Notes under the pieces: model-generated
The model's input: the letters and a program-made list of their open reading frames with translations, nothing else
Told to the model about the DNA's origin: nothing
Databases searched by the model: none
Shown: positions 37,566 to 52,741 of the stretch, in pieces
Numbering within the stretch: position 1 is the first letter of the stretch
Layout: each line of letters begins with the position of its first letter
Program-made: the position numbers and the translations under genes
Source: Lucifuga dentata
Lineage: Eukaryota; Chordata; Actinopteri; Ophidiiformes; Bythitidae
DNA length: 64,000 bases
Assembly: GCA_014773175.1 (NCBI GenBank)
Contig: VXCM01003392.1
Span: 1 to 64,000 of the forward strand
Reading direction: 5' to 3'

Positions 37566-40500
37566 AGATGTCTGTCTGTCAGTCCTGGGGGGGCAGCAGG
37601 CGTCTTAATCTTAGACGGACATTTAACGAAGCAGCTCCGTCTCTTCTCTAGTTAAGGAGCGTCTCTCAGGCTGCAGACTTTCCTCCTTCCTCCTCACGCC
37701 GTCCATTCCTGCCCTCAAAATGCATCTGTCCGTAGCAAATGCCTTGCTCAAGGGCAAAACTGTCACCCGTTCCATCTGGGAGCCTGACAGCAGATGTTCA
37801 AATTAATATTGTGGAAAATTAACTGATATTCTTATCCAGGGTGAACTTTATAAGCAGCAAACAGGAAGAGGTTCAAAAGTCAAAGAGTTAGTTTTCTGGA
37901 TGTTAAGAATATATAAAATATATATAATCAAAAATGCTAGAAAATCAATAACTTAAAATATTTTTACCATTTTTGTTCCTTTACCACCAACAGGAACAAA
38001 TCAACAGTTAGCTTCGGATCTCTGGAATTTTCTTTATGGATCCTGCTTTTTTACAAACAGTTAAAAAAAAAACAAAAAACAACAATTCTACATTTATTAC
38101 ACAAAAAAAAAAAAAAANAAAAAAAAAAAAAAGACAATCATGCTGATTGTCTGATGGAAGTCGTGAATTTTTTTGGAGAATCTTAATCCTGTCTGGGAAA
38201 ATTAGAGCTTGATACAAGAATAAATAGTGAAAAATTCACAGAGTCAGGCTGATGGACGGCAAGGTTTGCCATTTAAATTTACAGTGATGCTACAGCGCCA
38301 CCTACAGGCCAGATGCTGTTAAATTTAGCAGAATGAATCCAGATTTGCTCGCAGTTACACAATCTGTCATGTTTATAATAAACAAGCCACGCAAATACAA
38401 CAGTTTGGAGGGAAACGGCATGGAATATTAAAAACCATGCTACTAGCTCATCTAATTCTATAATCCACCAGATTTGGATGAAATTTGCAAAGAGGAATGG
38501 CTTGAAAAAAAAAGAGGCTAACAATTCAAGATAGCAAAATGTCTGTTTATTGTTTTTGTCTGTTTTTACACTTTTTATTGCGCTGAAATGCTAATATTAC
38601 ATAACTTCTAAAAAAACCTGAATACACGTCTTGTTGGTGATGATGGATTACCTATCCCAAGAACGTTTACAGTATCAACAAGTTGATTTTAATAGCAGAA
38701 TGAACTGAAACCAATGGAGGTCTGGAAGGTAGGAAAAACATTTTTAATTCACCGTTCCAGTAGTATGCTTTGGGAAATGATTGTCAGTAACGTTACATGT
38801 ATGAAAATTGAATATATTAGGCTCAAACATGCAAAATGGACAGTATGGTCGTTTAATTAATGTGCATTGTCCCATATAAATAATTAAGTAAATGAATCAT
38901 AAGCTCATCGATGGAGGTAACAGCAATAACGAGCCGCCATGTCTGTTCAGACAAAAACGCTACGATGATCTCTGCCAAGTGCAAAGTAAAATGACCACAG
39001 CGATAAGCGTCACACCAGAGACGCTGCCAAATTTAAAATAAATGAGGATGTGGTGAATTATAACATTATGTAACCAGTCAGAGGAGGGGAATTCTTTTTT
39101 TTTAGAATTCTACATTCCTCTCAGCTGTTTCTGAGGAGTTTTCTGAGCCTCACCTTGCTCCGCCTACGCTCTCTAGCTCATTAACATGCTAGCGCCGTTG
39201 TGTTGTGCGATTCTCCCCGTGGCTACTGGCTTACTGCACATCTGGAAGGTATCACGGGAGCATTTACGAGGTGAAGTTTGAGCAGCTGTTACATTCACCT
39301 CCTGCAACGCCGAGCCAGAGCTGGGAATGACTCAGTGTTTCTGCCGCCTTTTCCTCCATCATTCCTTTATTCCAACCACCTCTATTTCCCTTCATCTGGA
39401 TCTCTCCATACCAACTCCATCACTCTCCTCCTTCCTGTCTAGACCCTAAAGAAAAATCCAAAGCCTTTCATATGTTTACACTGGGAAAAAAAAAAAACAG
39501 AAAACCAAAGAAATCTCAACATGTGTGAGTTATTCATTCTGTTTTTCATTCTGAAAATATCTATTATGAGAAAATAAGTTTGTGTTGCTAATTTACAGAA
39601 TCAGACCAATTTTAAAGGACCATACCATCCATTTTGCATGTTTGAGCCTAATATATTCAATTTTCATACATGTAACGTTACTGACAATCATTTCCCAAAG
39701 CATACTACTGGAACGGTGAATTAAAAATGTTTTTCCTACCTTCCAGACCTCCATTGGTTTCAGTTCATTCTGCTATTAAAATCAACTTGTTGATACTGTA
39801 AACGTTCTTGGGATAGGTAATCCATCATCACCAACAAGACGTGTATTCAGGTTTTTTTAGAAGTTATGTAATTTTAGTGTTTAAGCTCAATAAAAAGCGT
39901 GGAGTGAATGTATGCCTCCACCGGGGAATATAGTCCCAAAAGAAGACCTGCGTTTATGGAAAAATTTAAAGGACCGTGACTTCATAAGGCTGTGTAACTA
40001 TTAGCAGGAGAAACATGGATTTTTAAGGTGGGTGTATCACTTGAATATTTGATTTTGAAAGATTAAGAGATTTTGCAAAATATCAGGAAAGCTGAAATAC
40101 GGTTTTATCCTTTGGTAAATGATTGTCAGTAACGTTACATGTATGAAAATTTAATATATTAGGCTCAAACATGCAAAATGGGTGGTATGGTCCTTTAAGA
40201 TCCTGACAAGACAAAACAGTCTTTAACAAGTTATTTTATCTGTTATTGAGTCTGAATAGTTTTATTTTCTTAAAACAAGTGAAAAAAATCAATTAGGGTG
40301 CGATTATTTAAATTTCTCTGCAAAACAAATCAATTTGATTCAGGAAATGTTAAGAAAGGAGTCCAATAAGACAGAATAAGAGAGACCATGGCACTAGAAT
40401 TGTGACTTGTCATGTGACTTTAGTCTGATTCACACTTGTTTTGGATTTTACAGTTAAAATTGACTCTTTCATGCATTTCATGCATTTTTGAGAAATGCAA

Positions 40501-41313
40501 CAATGAGCCCACATGTGCTCATCTTCCTCCACTTCCTGTAGAGATTTCCACTTTTCCAGCAAACCCAGAGAGTTAATGTCAACTGTAGCTCTCAGTTGTA
40601 GAATTTAAAAAAATAAAAGAAAAAATAAACAGAAAGAGCAATTATGCTAATAACCGTTAGAGGAGAAATGAGTCATGACCCAAACATCCAGGAGCTGCAC
40701 AGCATCGACATGCTGCAGGCGTGAATTTGGTGTTCTAACATGGATTTCTTCCTGTTTTATTGTTAAAGTAGTAAAGTATATTTTTAGAAGTCTCTAAAAA
40801 TAAACAGAAAGAAACAATTACAGTAATAAGACTTGCACTTATTGATAATCTAGCTGGGATAAATATGCCTGATTTTTAAAAATGTATTATTTCTGAAGAA
40901 TTTGACAAAAATATAATAAAAAATGCCTCAAACTATTAAAAAAATCATTAAAAAACATTAAAAATTACTGCATCTGCCCCTGGATCTGGACACACACACA
41001 AACAGACAATCTCATTCACACCTATGGCCAGTTCAAACCCAGGACACACACATGCACACACACACTTAGATGATGCTTTAAGCTAAACTGCAACACGTGA
41101 GCAGAGTCCATGTTCTAGTGTCTCTGAAACCAGTCTGACCAGTCGTTCTGAGCCCTACAATTAGCTGGGAGGCTACAGATGGTGTGTGTGTGTGTGTGTG
41201 TTCATCTGTGTGTGAGCTGAAAAACACTATGACATCACCTGCCGTCACACACACCAATGCATCCCTCCCTGTTTCTCACCTCCTCCATGTTCACCAAAAA
41301 TCACCTTCTCTCA

Positions 41314-41347
<34 letters not shown>

Positions 41348-41581
41348 GCTGCATACTCACTCTTGTCATCTCACTGCACACTCATACTCTTAGTCACTCC
41401 CTCTCTGTCTGTTATACATACTATTAATGTTTGCATACTCACTTGTATTTCAGTAACACACACACACACACACATTTAGTCACATTGTCACACACAAATA
41501 CACACAAATGCTTGCATAAATACTAATTAACACTATGAAAAATCAGATGTTATTTCCTCATATAGATACAGTACATATCAC

Positions 41582-41634
<53 letters not shown>

Positions 41635-44098
41635 CCAGAAATACTAGCTGGCTGTTAATCAGAAGCTATAATGCCAAACAGAAACAAAAGCCTATAAATT
41701 CAAACTATGTGAGATGATAGAAGATATTTATAATAATCTGACTATTTTATAAAATCCAGTAATAATGTGCACACACACATATACACACAGAAACACACAC
41801 ACACACCATCCTCTACCTCCCAAAAACTAAATTAGGCCAAGCAGCCAGAGAATGAACATCCTTACGCTCGCGCAGCCCATGCAAACACAACGCCACAGCA
41901 ACACAACCCTGCTGGGAAATTAAAGGAGGCGAGGAGAAGGTGAAATTTGTTCTCATTTAGGAAGCTTTAATCTAACAGCAGAGGGAAGGAGGACAATGTG
42001 TTGTATTTTTTTTGTGTGTGCGTGTGTGTGTAGCTGCAGCATGAAATGAGATTTGGTGCAAGCTTAGTGAGTTTTAACATGGGAAAGTTAAGAAAATGCA
42101 CTTATCGTCTATTTATCTGACGAAGCCTCAAGGCTTTTGTCACCCATCTAACTATAAAGTCAGAAATCTCTGTCTGTGACACCAACGTCTCTAGAACCCG
42201 GAGCTGTATGAAGTTTAAATCAGCAGGTTTATTGTTCAGGAGCCAAGGATGTGCAGCATCACATATGAAGTTGTTTGGATGAGCGATTTTCCAATTTAGC
42301 TGAGCTGGTAAAAAGTAGTCCGCGTGGCAGGATACGCTCCAGGCGTGGCAGGATACGCTCCAGTGTATCAGGCCAGATTAAGCCCCTGCCGAACTATACC
42401 CGGGTATAGTCTGGTCGAGCCCAAAATATACCCCCGGGGTTTAAAATAGCCCAGGTTGGTTTATACCCTGGGTATATTTTGACTTAGACCGACTATACCC
42501 CAGTAGTCCAGATTATACCTCCTTGTGTTTTTCATAAATGTCTGTATTTCAGTGTCCAGAGTTTCTTTCCATCATAATTTAAAAAATAACATGTCACTGC
42601 AACATAGACTTTTTTGATAAATTATAAGTTTATGTCATCAGGGTTAGGGTTAGTGTGTGAAAGTCTGTGAAATAAAACCAAAAACTTATGTATCCTTGAT
42701 TACTGTGTGTCTGAGTGTGGGGTACAATCTGGCCTTGGGGGTATGAAATAGCCTAAATAACACCCCGGGGTATAAACTGGACTAACCCAGAATATACCAG
42801 AGTCATAAAACAGGCTAGCCCACTTTAACCCCGGGGATAGTCTGGGCTGGGGGAGTATATCTTGGGATGTTAGACCAGGCGTGGCAGGATATGCTGCAGT
42901 CCAACCCGACCCCGTACAGCAAACAAAGCTAGCTCATGAGGACGTGCAGAACTAAATTATGGCAGGCTGCGGTGCTCACCATAAAGTCAACCCGGTCTGA
43001 ACACGCACGTCTTAAACGGGAACTACGCTAATATCAATAAAGACTGGAAATAATATTATTAATATAATATGTTAACAAAATGAGTAACGAAATGAACCAA
43101 CAAATCAGTTTAACAAGCGTACCGGTGGATGTGAGGAAAGGGTGAAATTAACGATCCAGGTTAACCAACAATACAGGCAGTCCCCGGGTTACGAACGAGT
43201 TCTGTTCGTAAGTTGGATTTGTACGTAAGTCAGAACAGTTACTTAAGGTGCATATCTAGCGTATATATTTTACCTTTCTATGGATAAGAAACACTTCCAG
43301 ATATACTAAAACACCTTAAATATAATAATACTGCTGAACCGCTGACGACGCCCAATGTTTTGATGTGCATCGTAAAGTAGTGCGCCGTTCGTTATTATGA
43401 ATCACTGTATGTAACTCAAATTTTTTATTTAATCGGCTTTATGGCGGTCGGTTCGTAACTACGGATTGTTCATAAGTTGGATGTTTATAAGTTGGGAACT
43501 ACCTGTATTTCAGATAAATACATAATTAAGGTAGCATTGCAATCAGACAATAGATTAGACAAAATGGAATTCCTTATAATAAATATCTAATTTTGTTTCA
43601 CTCTAAAAGTTCTTGTAGAAAGAGAAATACTCCAACTTTTTTTTTTTTTTTTTTTTTTTAAACAGGCAATAACGTGAGCAAATTGCTCTCTGTGTTTTGG
43701 TCACAAAACAAAGAAAACCATATGTGAGGGCAACTTCCTGTTCGCCTTTTTTACACAGAAAATCAGTCAAACTTGAACCACATAAAATTTGTCGCTACAC
43801 CCTGAGCCTCTGAGTAACTTTATCCTTAAACAAACACAGAAGGGCATTTCTGAGCGAGAACCCAGAGAAAAGGCCAAATGTCTCCGTCCGTACCTCGGAG
43901 ATTTGGGAGGAAAAAGGTCCTTTGTCAGCCGACATCCAATCCACACGTCTGCACAGTGAGTTAGGGCCAAAGCAATAAACACCGTGTCACTTAGCGTGCA
44001 CTCTGACATGCGTTAGCCTTCCACCACTTCACCTGCATTCGCTGCCAGGCCCGACTGGCTATACGTCTCCCAGAGCACGTGGTGTTAATTAGCTCGAA

Positions 44099-44147
<49 letters not shown>

Positions 44148-44152
44148 GAAAN

Positions 44153-44201
<49 letters not shown>

Positions 44202-47200
44202 GAAAGCTGCTGCAGGTTGGCAACAATGATTTGATAAACAGTTGGACGTCGTGAAACAGGCTTTGGAAAATGCGACTGAGCAGAAATGCCTGCTGGTCGT
44301 GTGATGGACGATGCTGGCGAAGATTTAAGACATTCTTGATGTCCGGTTATCTCTTTCACACACTATTAGTCTTCATTCATAGAGGATTTATCAGAAGTGT
44401 TTTAGAAAGAATCTGCTTAATTGGATGAAGGGAAACAGAAAAGTCGGGGGAAAAAATGCAAAAGAATGAAAATTTAATGGTATCATGGCTGGAAGGGATG
44501 GTTTTAGAAATTCAATCCAGTTATGATACCTGAATATGTGATTAGACGCAGTGAAATTACAATTAAGACAGGAGATGTTTAATGTATAACAGAATTAATA
44601 CTTCATAGTTGATGAATATACTGGAGATTAACTTAATTTAGCTTTCAGTTTAGCTTCAAAAGTGATTTTTTTTTTTTTTTTTTAANTTTTTTTTTTTTTT
44701 TTTTAAGGAAATAGTGAAAGCCACAGCACAATACATATAAATATATGGTTCCTGATCCAAAATCAATCTGACTTTACATGTTTGGTTAATATTATGGTTT
44801 TTTTTTTTTAAAGGACCATACCAGCCATTTAGCATGTTTGAGCCTAATATATTCAGTTTTCATACATGTTACGTTACTGACAATCATTTCCCAAAGGATA
44901 AAACTGTATTTCAGTTTTCCTGATATTTTGCTAAATCTCTTACTCTTTCAAAATCAAATATTCAAGTGATACACCCACCTTAAAAATCCATGTTTCTCCT
45001 GCTAATAGTTACACAGCCTTATGAAGTCACGGTCCTTTAAATTTTTCCATAAACGCAGGTCTTCTTTTGGGACTATATTCCCCGGTGGAGGCATACATTC
45101 ACTCCACGCTTTTTATTGAGCTTAAACACTAAAATTACATAACTTCTAAAAAAACCTGAATACACGTCTTGTTGGTGATGATGGATTACCTATCCCAAGA
45201 ACGTTTACAGTATCAACAAGTTGATTTTAATAGCAGAATGAACTGAAACCAATGGAGGTCTGGAAGGTAGGAAAAACATTTTTAATTCACCGTTCCAGTA
45301 GTATGCTTTGGGAAATGATTGTCAGTAACGTTACATGTATGAAAACTGAATATATTAGACTCAAACATGCAAAATGGGTGGTATGGTCCTTTAATATACT
45401 GTATATAAATAAATGTAAAGAGAATAAAATAATTTAAAAGAAAAGTTTGTTTCATTGCTGGAATCTGTTTTATTAGCAACAATGCTATTAGCCTGTAACC
45501 CTTAACAGGACAAACAGGTATAGAAAATGGATCGATGGACAGATGGATGACGCTATTAGCCGACTATCAACTTTGCACAAAATGTTAGCATGAACAAACC
45601 ATTTTCCTCCTTTTTCTCTCTGCTCTCATCGCTTCACAGATAATTCTGACTAACGGCTCATTTCCTAAAAATTGGCATGTTGAGTTCAGTGAGTGGACAG
45701 AATTATTCACTATAACCCAAAACTCACGATGAGGAAGTTCAGTGAGTCACTCTGGTTGTGTGTGTGTGTGTGTGTGTGCTCACTATAGTCCTCAATATAA
45801 CTATCACATGTATGGATGTTCAGAGACACAGACAAGCAGACAGACTGAATAACAACACACACATGATCACACCCTGCTCACCAGCATACACTCACACACA
45901 CACACACACACTCACACACACACACACACTGACCGCAGACTTATTTTTAGAGCTGAGTTGTATTTAAATACAAGCTTCATGTTTTATTTAAATGGAAGCG
46001 TAGAGTTGATCTAATCACAATAATGGAAATGAGCCAGTGTGTGTGTGTGTATGTGTGTGTGTGCATGTGTGTGCACGCATATGTGTGTTTGACTTTTCTC
46101 CATGGTCATATCTGCTCATCTGTTAATATGCATACAGTATGTTATCACCTACAATACATTTTTATGGATATGTTATGGATGTGTTTGTGTGAGCATTTTT
46201 GAGCGAGTATGTGTGTGTGTCTGTGTGTGTACATACATGTATGTGTGAATTTCTTTTTTTATTTATGTTGTGTATGCATCTGTTTGTGTTTTTTCTCAGC
46301 TTGCCTCCCACGCAATCTAATCTGTGTTTATCATCTGCCCACCAAGTGTATACAATGTGTGTGTGTGTGTGTGTGTGCTCTTCCTATAAGACACTATGTC
46401 AGACTGGGAGGTCACCCTGAGGCGTTTCTGGCCAGACAGATACAACACATTCCCCAGCCAGCAGAGAAAAACAGAGCCGTATTGGCCGTTGCTGCTTCCT
46501 GCTGCTGGTGAGCGGCCATTTTGGCTCTAACGGCGGCTGGTTTCCTGTCGCCCACATTTAGAGGATAAAGCCTCTCCTGCTGCTCGTTCTTCCCAAAGAA
46601 AGCCAAGACAGTTTGACCCGTTGTCTGACCTCCACCCTGACGCGCCCTCTCCAAAGCGTGGCATCGTATTTTCACGGATCTCAGAAGATCACAAGGACGC
46701 CATTTTGGAGCTCGACTTCCAAATCCCACATGAAAGGAGTGAGGTCACAGTGGATTATATTTTGCGGATGATGGGATTTTATGACTTTTATGAGTGTCTT
46801 GTGATGTTTGGGGAACTCGTCAAACAGATTTTGATGCTTTTCACAGAAACAGAAGTCGGCCTAGGCTTGAAAATCAATCAACCCCTCTATCTATCCCTCT
46901 ATCTATCTATCCATCTATCCACCCACCCACCCATCTATCTATCCATCTATCCATCCATCTACCTACCTACCTATCATCTATCTATCTATCTATCTATCTA
47001 TATATCTATCTATCTATCTATCTGACTGCACTGAGTAGCAAAGTTAAACTGATTTATTATCAGCCAGTGTTGGGTTATAGGCAGAAACGTTGGTATTATT
47101 TACTTTAAAATACATTCTGGTACACTACAGGCCAGAAGTTTGAGGCCACACCCAGATTTTTTTTAAACAAATCAATTTATTGCACAGGAAATGACACAAA

Positions 47201-49719
47201 ATATACAAAATAAATGTAAGTAATTAGTGTTCTAGAAAACTAATTATTCTGGCCAAGTCAGGATTCTAAAACCTTTTGCTTCTCTTTTGAATGGGTGTAA
47301 TTTTGGCTTTATTTTTAATGCTCAAGCTGTTGCTCTGTAGCCACGCCCCCATGAGCATGTGTTCATTACTAATCATTTCTGTAGCCAGAGTGGCTACAAA
47401 CTCTGACAAATTCTTCTTGAAAACTAATTACTTACATTTATTTCATATATTTATGTAATTTCCTGTGCAATAAATTGTAAAATAAAGGATATATTGATGA
47501 TTTTTTATTTTTTTTAAATCTGGAGATGGCCTCAAATGTCTGGCCTGTAGTGTAAATATCAAATCATAATAAGCGTCTTCCAACTATGATTTATTTTTCA
47601 CTTAATCAATCAGTTTGATGATCTATCAATCCATAAATATTCCATCCTTGTTAGTTTTCAGTACTTTCATATTTTCAATTTCAAAGGAGGCGATGCACAT
47701 TCAAGTAAAACAGACATTATCCCACTCTTTACTGTGATACGCCACTGTTGTTGCTTTTCTGCATGTGTGTGTGTGTGTGTGTGTGTGTGTTGCTTTTGGG
47801 ACATCTGNCTGTTGTTGCTTTTCTGCATGTGTGTGTGTGTGTGTGTGTGTGTGTTGCTTTTGGGACATCTGGAGTGTATCAGCGAGTGCATCCTGTAAAT
47901 CCTGGGACTGCAGCTGTGTGTGTTTGGTGTATGGCATTGCTGATGGGTTTCCCCCTCTTTCCCCCGCCAAACTCTCTCCTCGTTAATCTGCTAGTTAAGG
48001 ATCTAATCTGACATGTGTTTTCATTTCTGAGTGTGTGTGTGCGTGCGTGCTTAAGTGTCTGCAGTTTATTGATGATCAGGGATGCCACAATAGGTCCTAT
48101 TATGTTTACGCCAATTTGTTAGTTTTATTGGGTGTGCATGCGTGTACGTGCTTGTATGTGTGTCCAGTACGTGCGCATGCTTCACGTGTTTGTTTTTATA
48201 CGTGCGTGTGTGTATCTCCGTGCGTCTGTTCCATGTGTGCAACAGGGACGTATGCTGAGGTTCATAAGGAAACCAAAGTTTAGAACTGTTTAGAAAAGTG
48301 AATCCAAACATTCTGCAGACTTGCGGAAGAGAAACAATGGCAGGATTTTAATCTCATTCTTCTTTCCATGAAGCAAATATTTGCTGCTGAAAGACGAGAG
48401 TCATCTGCGAAACGTATTTTTTTTCTCATTCCAATTGATGTAAACAACGCATAAGTCAGGATTTATATTTACTGTCATTGCTAAATAAATTCTGAACTTT
48501 GTAATGGAGATTATTCCAAAGTCTGGAGTTTTATTTTGTTTGTTAGTTTCAGCTCATCTGATGTTCTCAAGTTATTTGGCCAGCAACGCATGTAGCATCA
48601 TGACTGACGTGTATCCTCCCTTTACTCAAAGAGTTGGTTGTGCATGGCCTCACAATATAAGAGCAACTTAACACCAAATCCACTTTTTTGAGTTATTAAG
48701 CTTCACAGCATGTAAAGCCACTTAATAACGCATCGAATGATTCTGGTGTCAATCTGAAGTGTTCATTATAAAAGCCGTGCTTTGTCTTTTTTCATCAAAA
48801 ATCACAGTGGAGGCATTTTTTTTGAATATGTGAAGGAGGCATGGCCAGATTAAAAAAGGGGATTAAAGGACTATACCGGCCATTTTGCATGTTTGAGCCT
48901 AATATATTCAATTTTCATACATAGTTAAAAATGTTTTTCCTACCTTCCAGACCTCCATTGGTTTCAGTTCATTCTGCTATTAAAATCAACTTGTTGATAC
49001 TGTAAACGTTCTTGGGATAGGTAATCCATCATCACCAACAAGACGTGTATTCAGGTTTTTTAGAAGTTACGTAATCTTAGTATTTAAACGCAATAAAAAG
49101 CGTGGAGTGATCTGAAAATGCTTCCTAGTGGTGTATTCAAGTGCTGTTGTGAGGAACTGACAACAGGAAGCATTTTCAGATCATGCCGCACTTTTTATTG
49201 CGTTTAAACACTACAATTATGTAACTTCTAAAAAAAAAAAACCTGAATACACGTCTTGTTGGTGATGATGGATTACCTATCCCAAGAACGTTTACAGTAT
49301 CAACAAGTTGATTTAATAGCAAAATGAATTGAAAGCAATGGAGGTCTGGAAGGTAGGAAAAACTATTTTAATTCACCGTTCCAGTAGTATGCTCTGGGAA
49401 ATGATTGTCAGTAATGTTACGTGTATAAAAAATTAATATATTAGGCTCAAACATGCAAAATGGCCGGTATGGTCCTTTAAATTGCTCTTTAAGGTGTTCC
49501 AGTGTGGACTAGTTATAGTCCTCATATTGCCCCCATTGGATATAGTATATAATTTCAGACTGATGAAAAGTATAAAAGTGATTTTATGATAAACACTGCT
49601 CACATAGAAATAGAATGCGTAGATAACGTCACATATAATTATGGCTTTATACATTTTGCAGCCCTTGACATGTTTTACATGTCGAGAGCTGTCATGTTTC
49701 AGCCCTTCACATGTTTTAC

Positions 49720-49760
<41 letters not shown>

Positions 49761-52578
49761 TATCAGCTGTAATTACATGTAGCATTAAATTGGCTGATTG
49801 GTAGTCCTGGTTACGTAACTTTGCTGTTTAGGTGGACAGCTAAGAGCTAATTGACAATTTAAAAAAACAATACTGTGCCAAGCCTGGCTTAGCACAGACT
49901 GGAAGTAAGGTGAAAAATAAACATTTCAATAACTATTAGCCAACAGGCTTGTCACCAATACAAGAGTCTCCTGGTTTTGTTCAAAAACATGGCAAAGTCA
50001 CTGTAAGGACAGGATTTTGGAGATTTTATGTGCAGTAACTGAGCCCAGCTGCTGTTAGACAGTACCAATCTCTATTTTCTACATATTTAAAATACACAAG
50101 ATACAGTATACTGCTTCCAGTAAGTAAACATGCCCAGGATCAATGTCTGTCTATTACTATTTGTTTCTTGGACTTGTAGAGATGAAATGAAATCCACCTG
50201 CAGAATGGTCTACAAAATCTATAATATCACATACTGAACTTCAACATGTGCAACAATGTCAAAGTAACTTTTATTCTGAGTTCCTCTTAAATAAGAACAA
50301 ATTTCTCGGGGAAATTTATTACCAGTGTTGTTACAAACACGCCAAAACAGTCTTGAATGATGCAAGCAGTTTAAAGTTTGCCATCATTTATCCAAATCAG
50401 GGAGAGCAAACATGATGAGTGCACATGGAGTTCAGAGATCGAGGGTGAGAGAGTGTGACGAAGGAGAGAAAGTGACGTAGCAGGAGTTGATGGGATGAAA
50501 AAAAGCGAGAGAACAGCCTGAGGGAGAAAGAGGAGGAGGAGGAGGAGGAGGAGAGACAGCAAGAGATCTGTCACAGAGGTCAGGATTTAGACTGATCATG
50601 CCAGCTAGCCTGAAGCTGTCTGACACTCTGGATGTCTGAACCCTTCTCCTCCTCTCATTCTCTCACTTTCCTCTCCATCTTTTCCTTCGTCATTATCTCT
50701 GCTTCTCTTTCTGCCTCTTCTCCCTTTGAATTATCTCCTTCTCTGCTTAAAGGACCATACTGACAATTTTGCATGTTTGAGCCTAATCTATTCAATTTTC
50801 ATACATGTGACGTTACTGACAGATTTCCCAAAGCATACTACTGGAACGGTGAATTAGAAATGTTTTTCCTACCTTCCAGACCTCCATTGGTTTCAGTTCA
50901 TTCTGCTATTAAAATCAACTTGTTGATGCTTGAAACGTTCTTGGGATAGGTAATCCATCATCACCAACAAGACGTGTATTCAGGTTTTTTTTTTAGAAGT
51001 TACATAATTTTAGTGTTTAAGCACAATAAAAAAAAATGCAGAATGATCTGAAAATGCTTCCTGTTGTCAGTTCTTCACTATAGCACTTGAATGCACCACC
51101 AGGAAGCATTTTCAGATCATTCCATGTTTTTTATTGCACTTAAACGCTAAAATTACATAACTTCTAAAAAAACCTGAATACACGTCTTGTTGGTGATGAT
51201 GGATTACCTATCCCAAGAACGTTTACAGTATCAACAAGTTGATTTTAATAGCAGAATGAACTGAAACCAATGGAGGTCTGGAAGGTAGGAAAAACATTTT
51301 TAATTCACCGTTCCAGTAGTATGCTTTGGGAAATGATTGTCAGTAAAGTTACATGTATGAAAATTGAATAAATTAGGCTCAAACATGCAAGATGGACAGT
51401 ATGGTCCTTTAATTCTTTGCATATGAACAATTACTAATTAAGATTGCGCCATTCTTTTGTCCCTCTTCCCTTCCGTTTCCTTTCATTTATTTAATATTTC
51501 TCTGTCTGTGACTGAATGACCAGGAGGGATTTAATAATTAAACACTGTCCTGTGTTGGAGTGCTTTATGCTCAGTAGGAGGGAACCCTGGACGTGGAGGT
51601 TTCCTGCCAAAACTTGGATGCACTGCAACCTGGGACATGTAGATATCTAGGAAACCAAAGATTAAAAAAAAAAAAAAAAAAANAAAAAAAAAAAAAAAAA
51701 GACGAGTGACAAAATGGTCTGATGATCTGTTGTTTCTGGCTTTTACACGTTAAAGATCCTGTCTTAAATGTTAAATCTGCACAAATGTCTACATATTATC
51801 ACTTAACTAATCCAAAGAGAAAGGCGAATCGATGGCCACGCTTTAAGCAGATCAGATTGAGACTTGCAACTGGCCAGTGCTGGAGGATTTGTAAATAGTA
51901 AATGAGAAACTGCAAAGTTGTCAATGAGATACAGAAAGAAAAATGATAATGAGATTACATAAGATTTGTCAATTGTTCATTCACACTGAAAAAAACAACA
52001 AAACCAAACAAATATCAATCTTTCAATGACCTAATTTTCACAGCTCTTTCATACCTCTAACAATTCGAGGAAACACATCGACACAAAAACAAAGAACAAA
52101 CAACCAAATTTTTTAATGATCACACCTCAGATTTCTTGGAAGCGAGCCACAGTCTCACCATTATGAGCCAGCAACACGTTTAGCCTTCCTGTTTTGTGCG
52201 GCCACTGTGGAATTGAAAAATACAACCATCTGGAAGGGACACTTCTATTTTTTAGAAACTGGCACAGTCACAATGAACGCTGAGCGCAGTGCCACCGCAG
52301 AAACGACGTCTTGGTGCAAAACCACATGAAAAGGGCTGAGAACAGAGGAAGATCTGCGATCTGGTACATTTAGGGGCTGTGGCCGAGACAAGCCAGCACC
52401 CACGTATCTGTCTGTCCGTCCATCCATCCATCCATCCGTCCATCCGTCCGTCCACCAAGCCCAACCAGAAATAATTTGTGAGGCTGTATTTAGTGGTGTT
52501 GTTACATTACTAATGTATAAGATTTATTTATTTATTATTTATTTATGGGACAGTGCACACTGATTAACACTTTTATAA

Positions 52579-52621
<43 letters not shown>

Positions 52622-52678
52622 AAAGAGAACAAACTGAGACTCAAATCTCTCTCTCTCTCTCTCACGCTACAGTATCCT

Positions 52679-52741
<63 letters not shown>

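Noticed and set aside
42638..42655. Telomere-like GGGTTAGGGTTAG, and CCTAACCC-like strings near 27725 and 29425
   Set aside because: Only two short units each; too little for an interstitial telomere array.
46621..47108. Plus-strand open frames of 134 and 104 codons
   Set aside because: The C-terminal halves are translations of the CTAT/CATC tetranucleotide array; the N-terminal parts match nothing I know.
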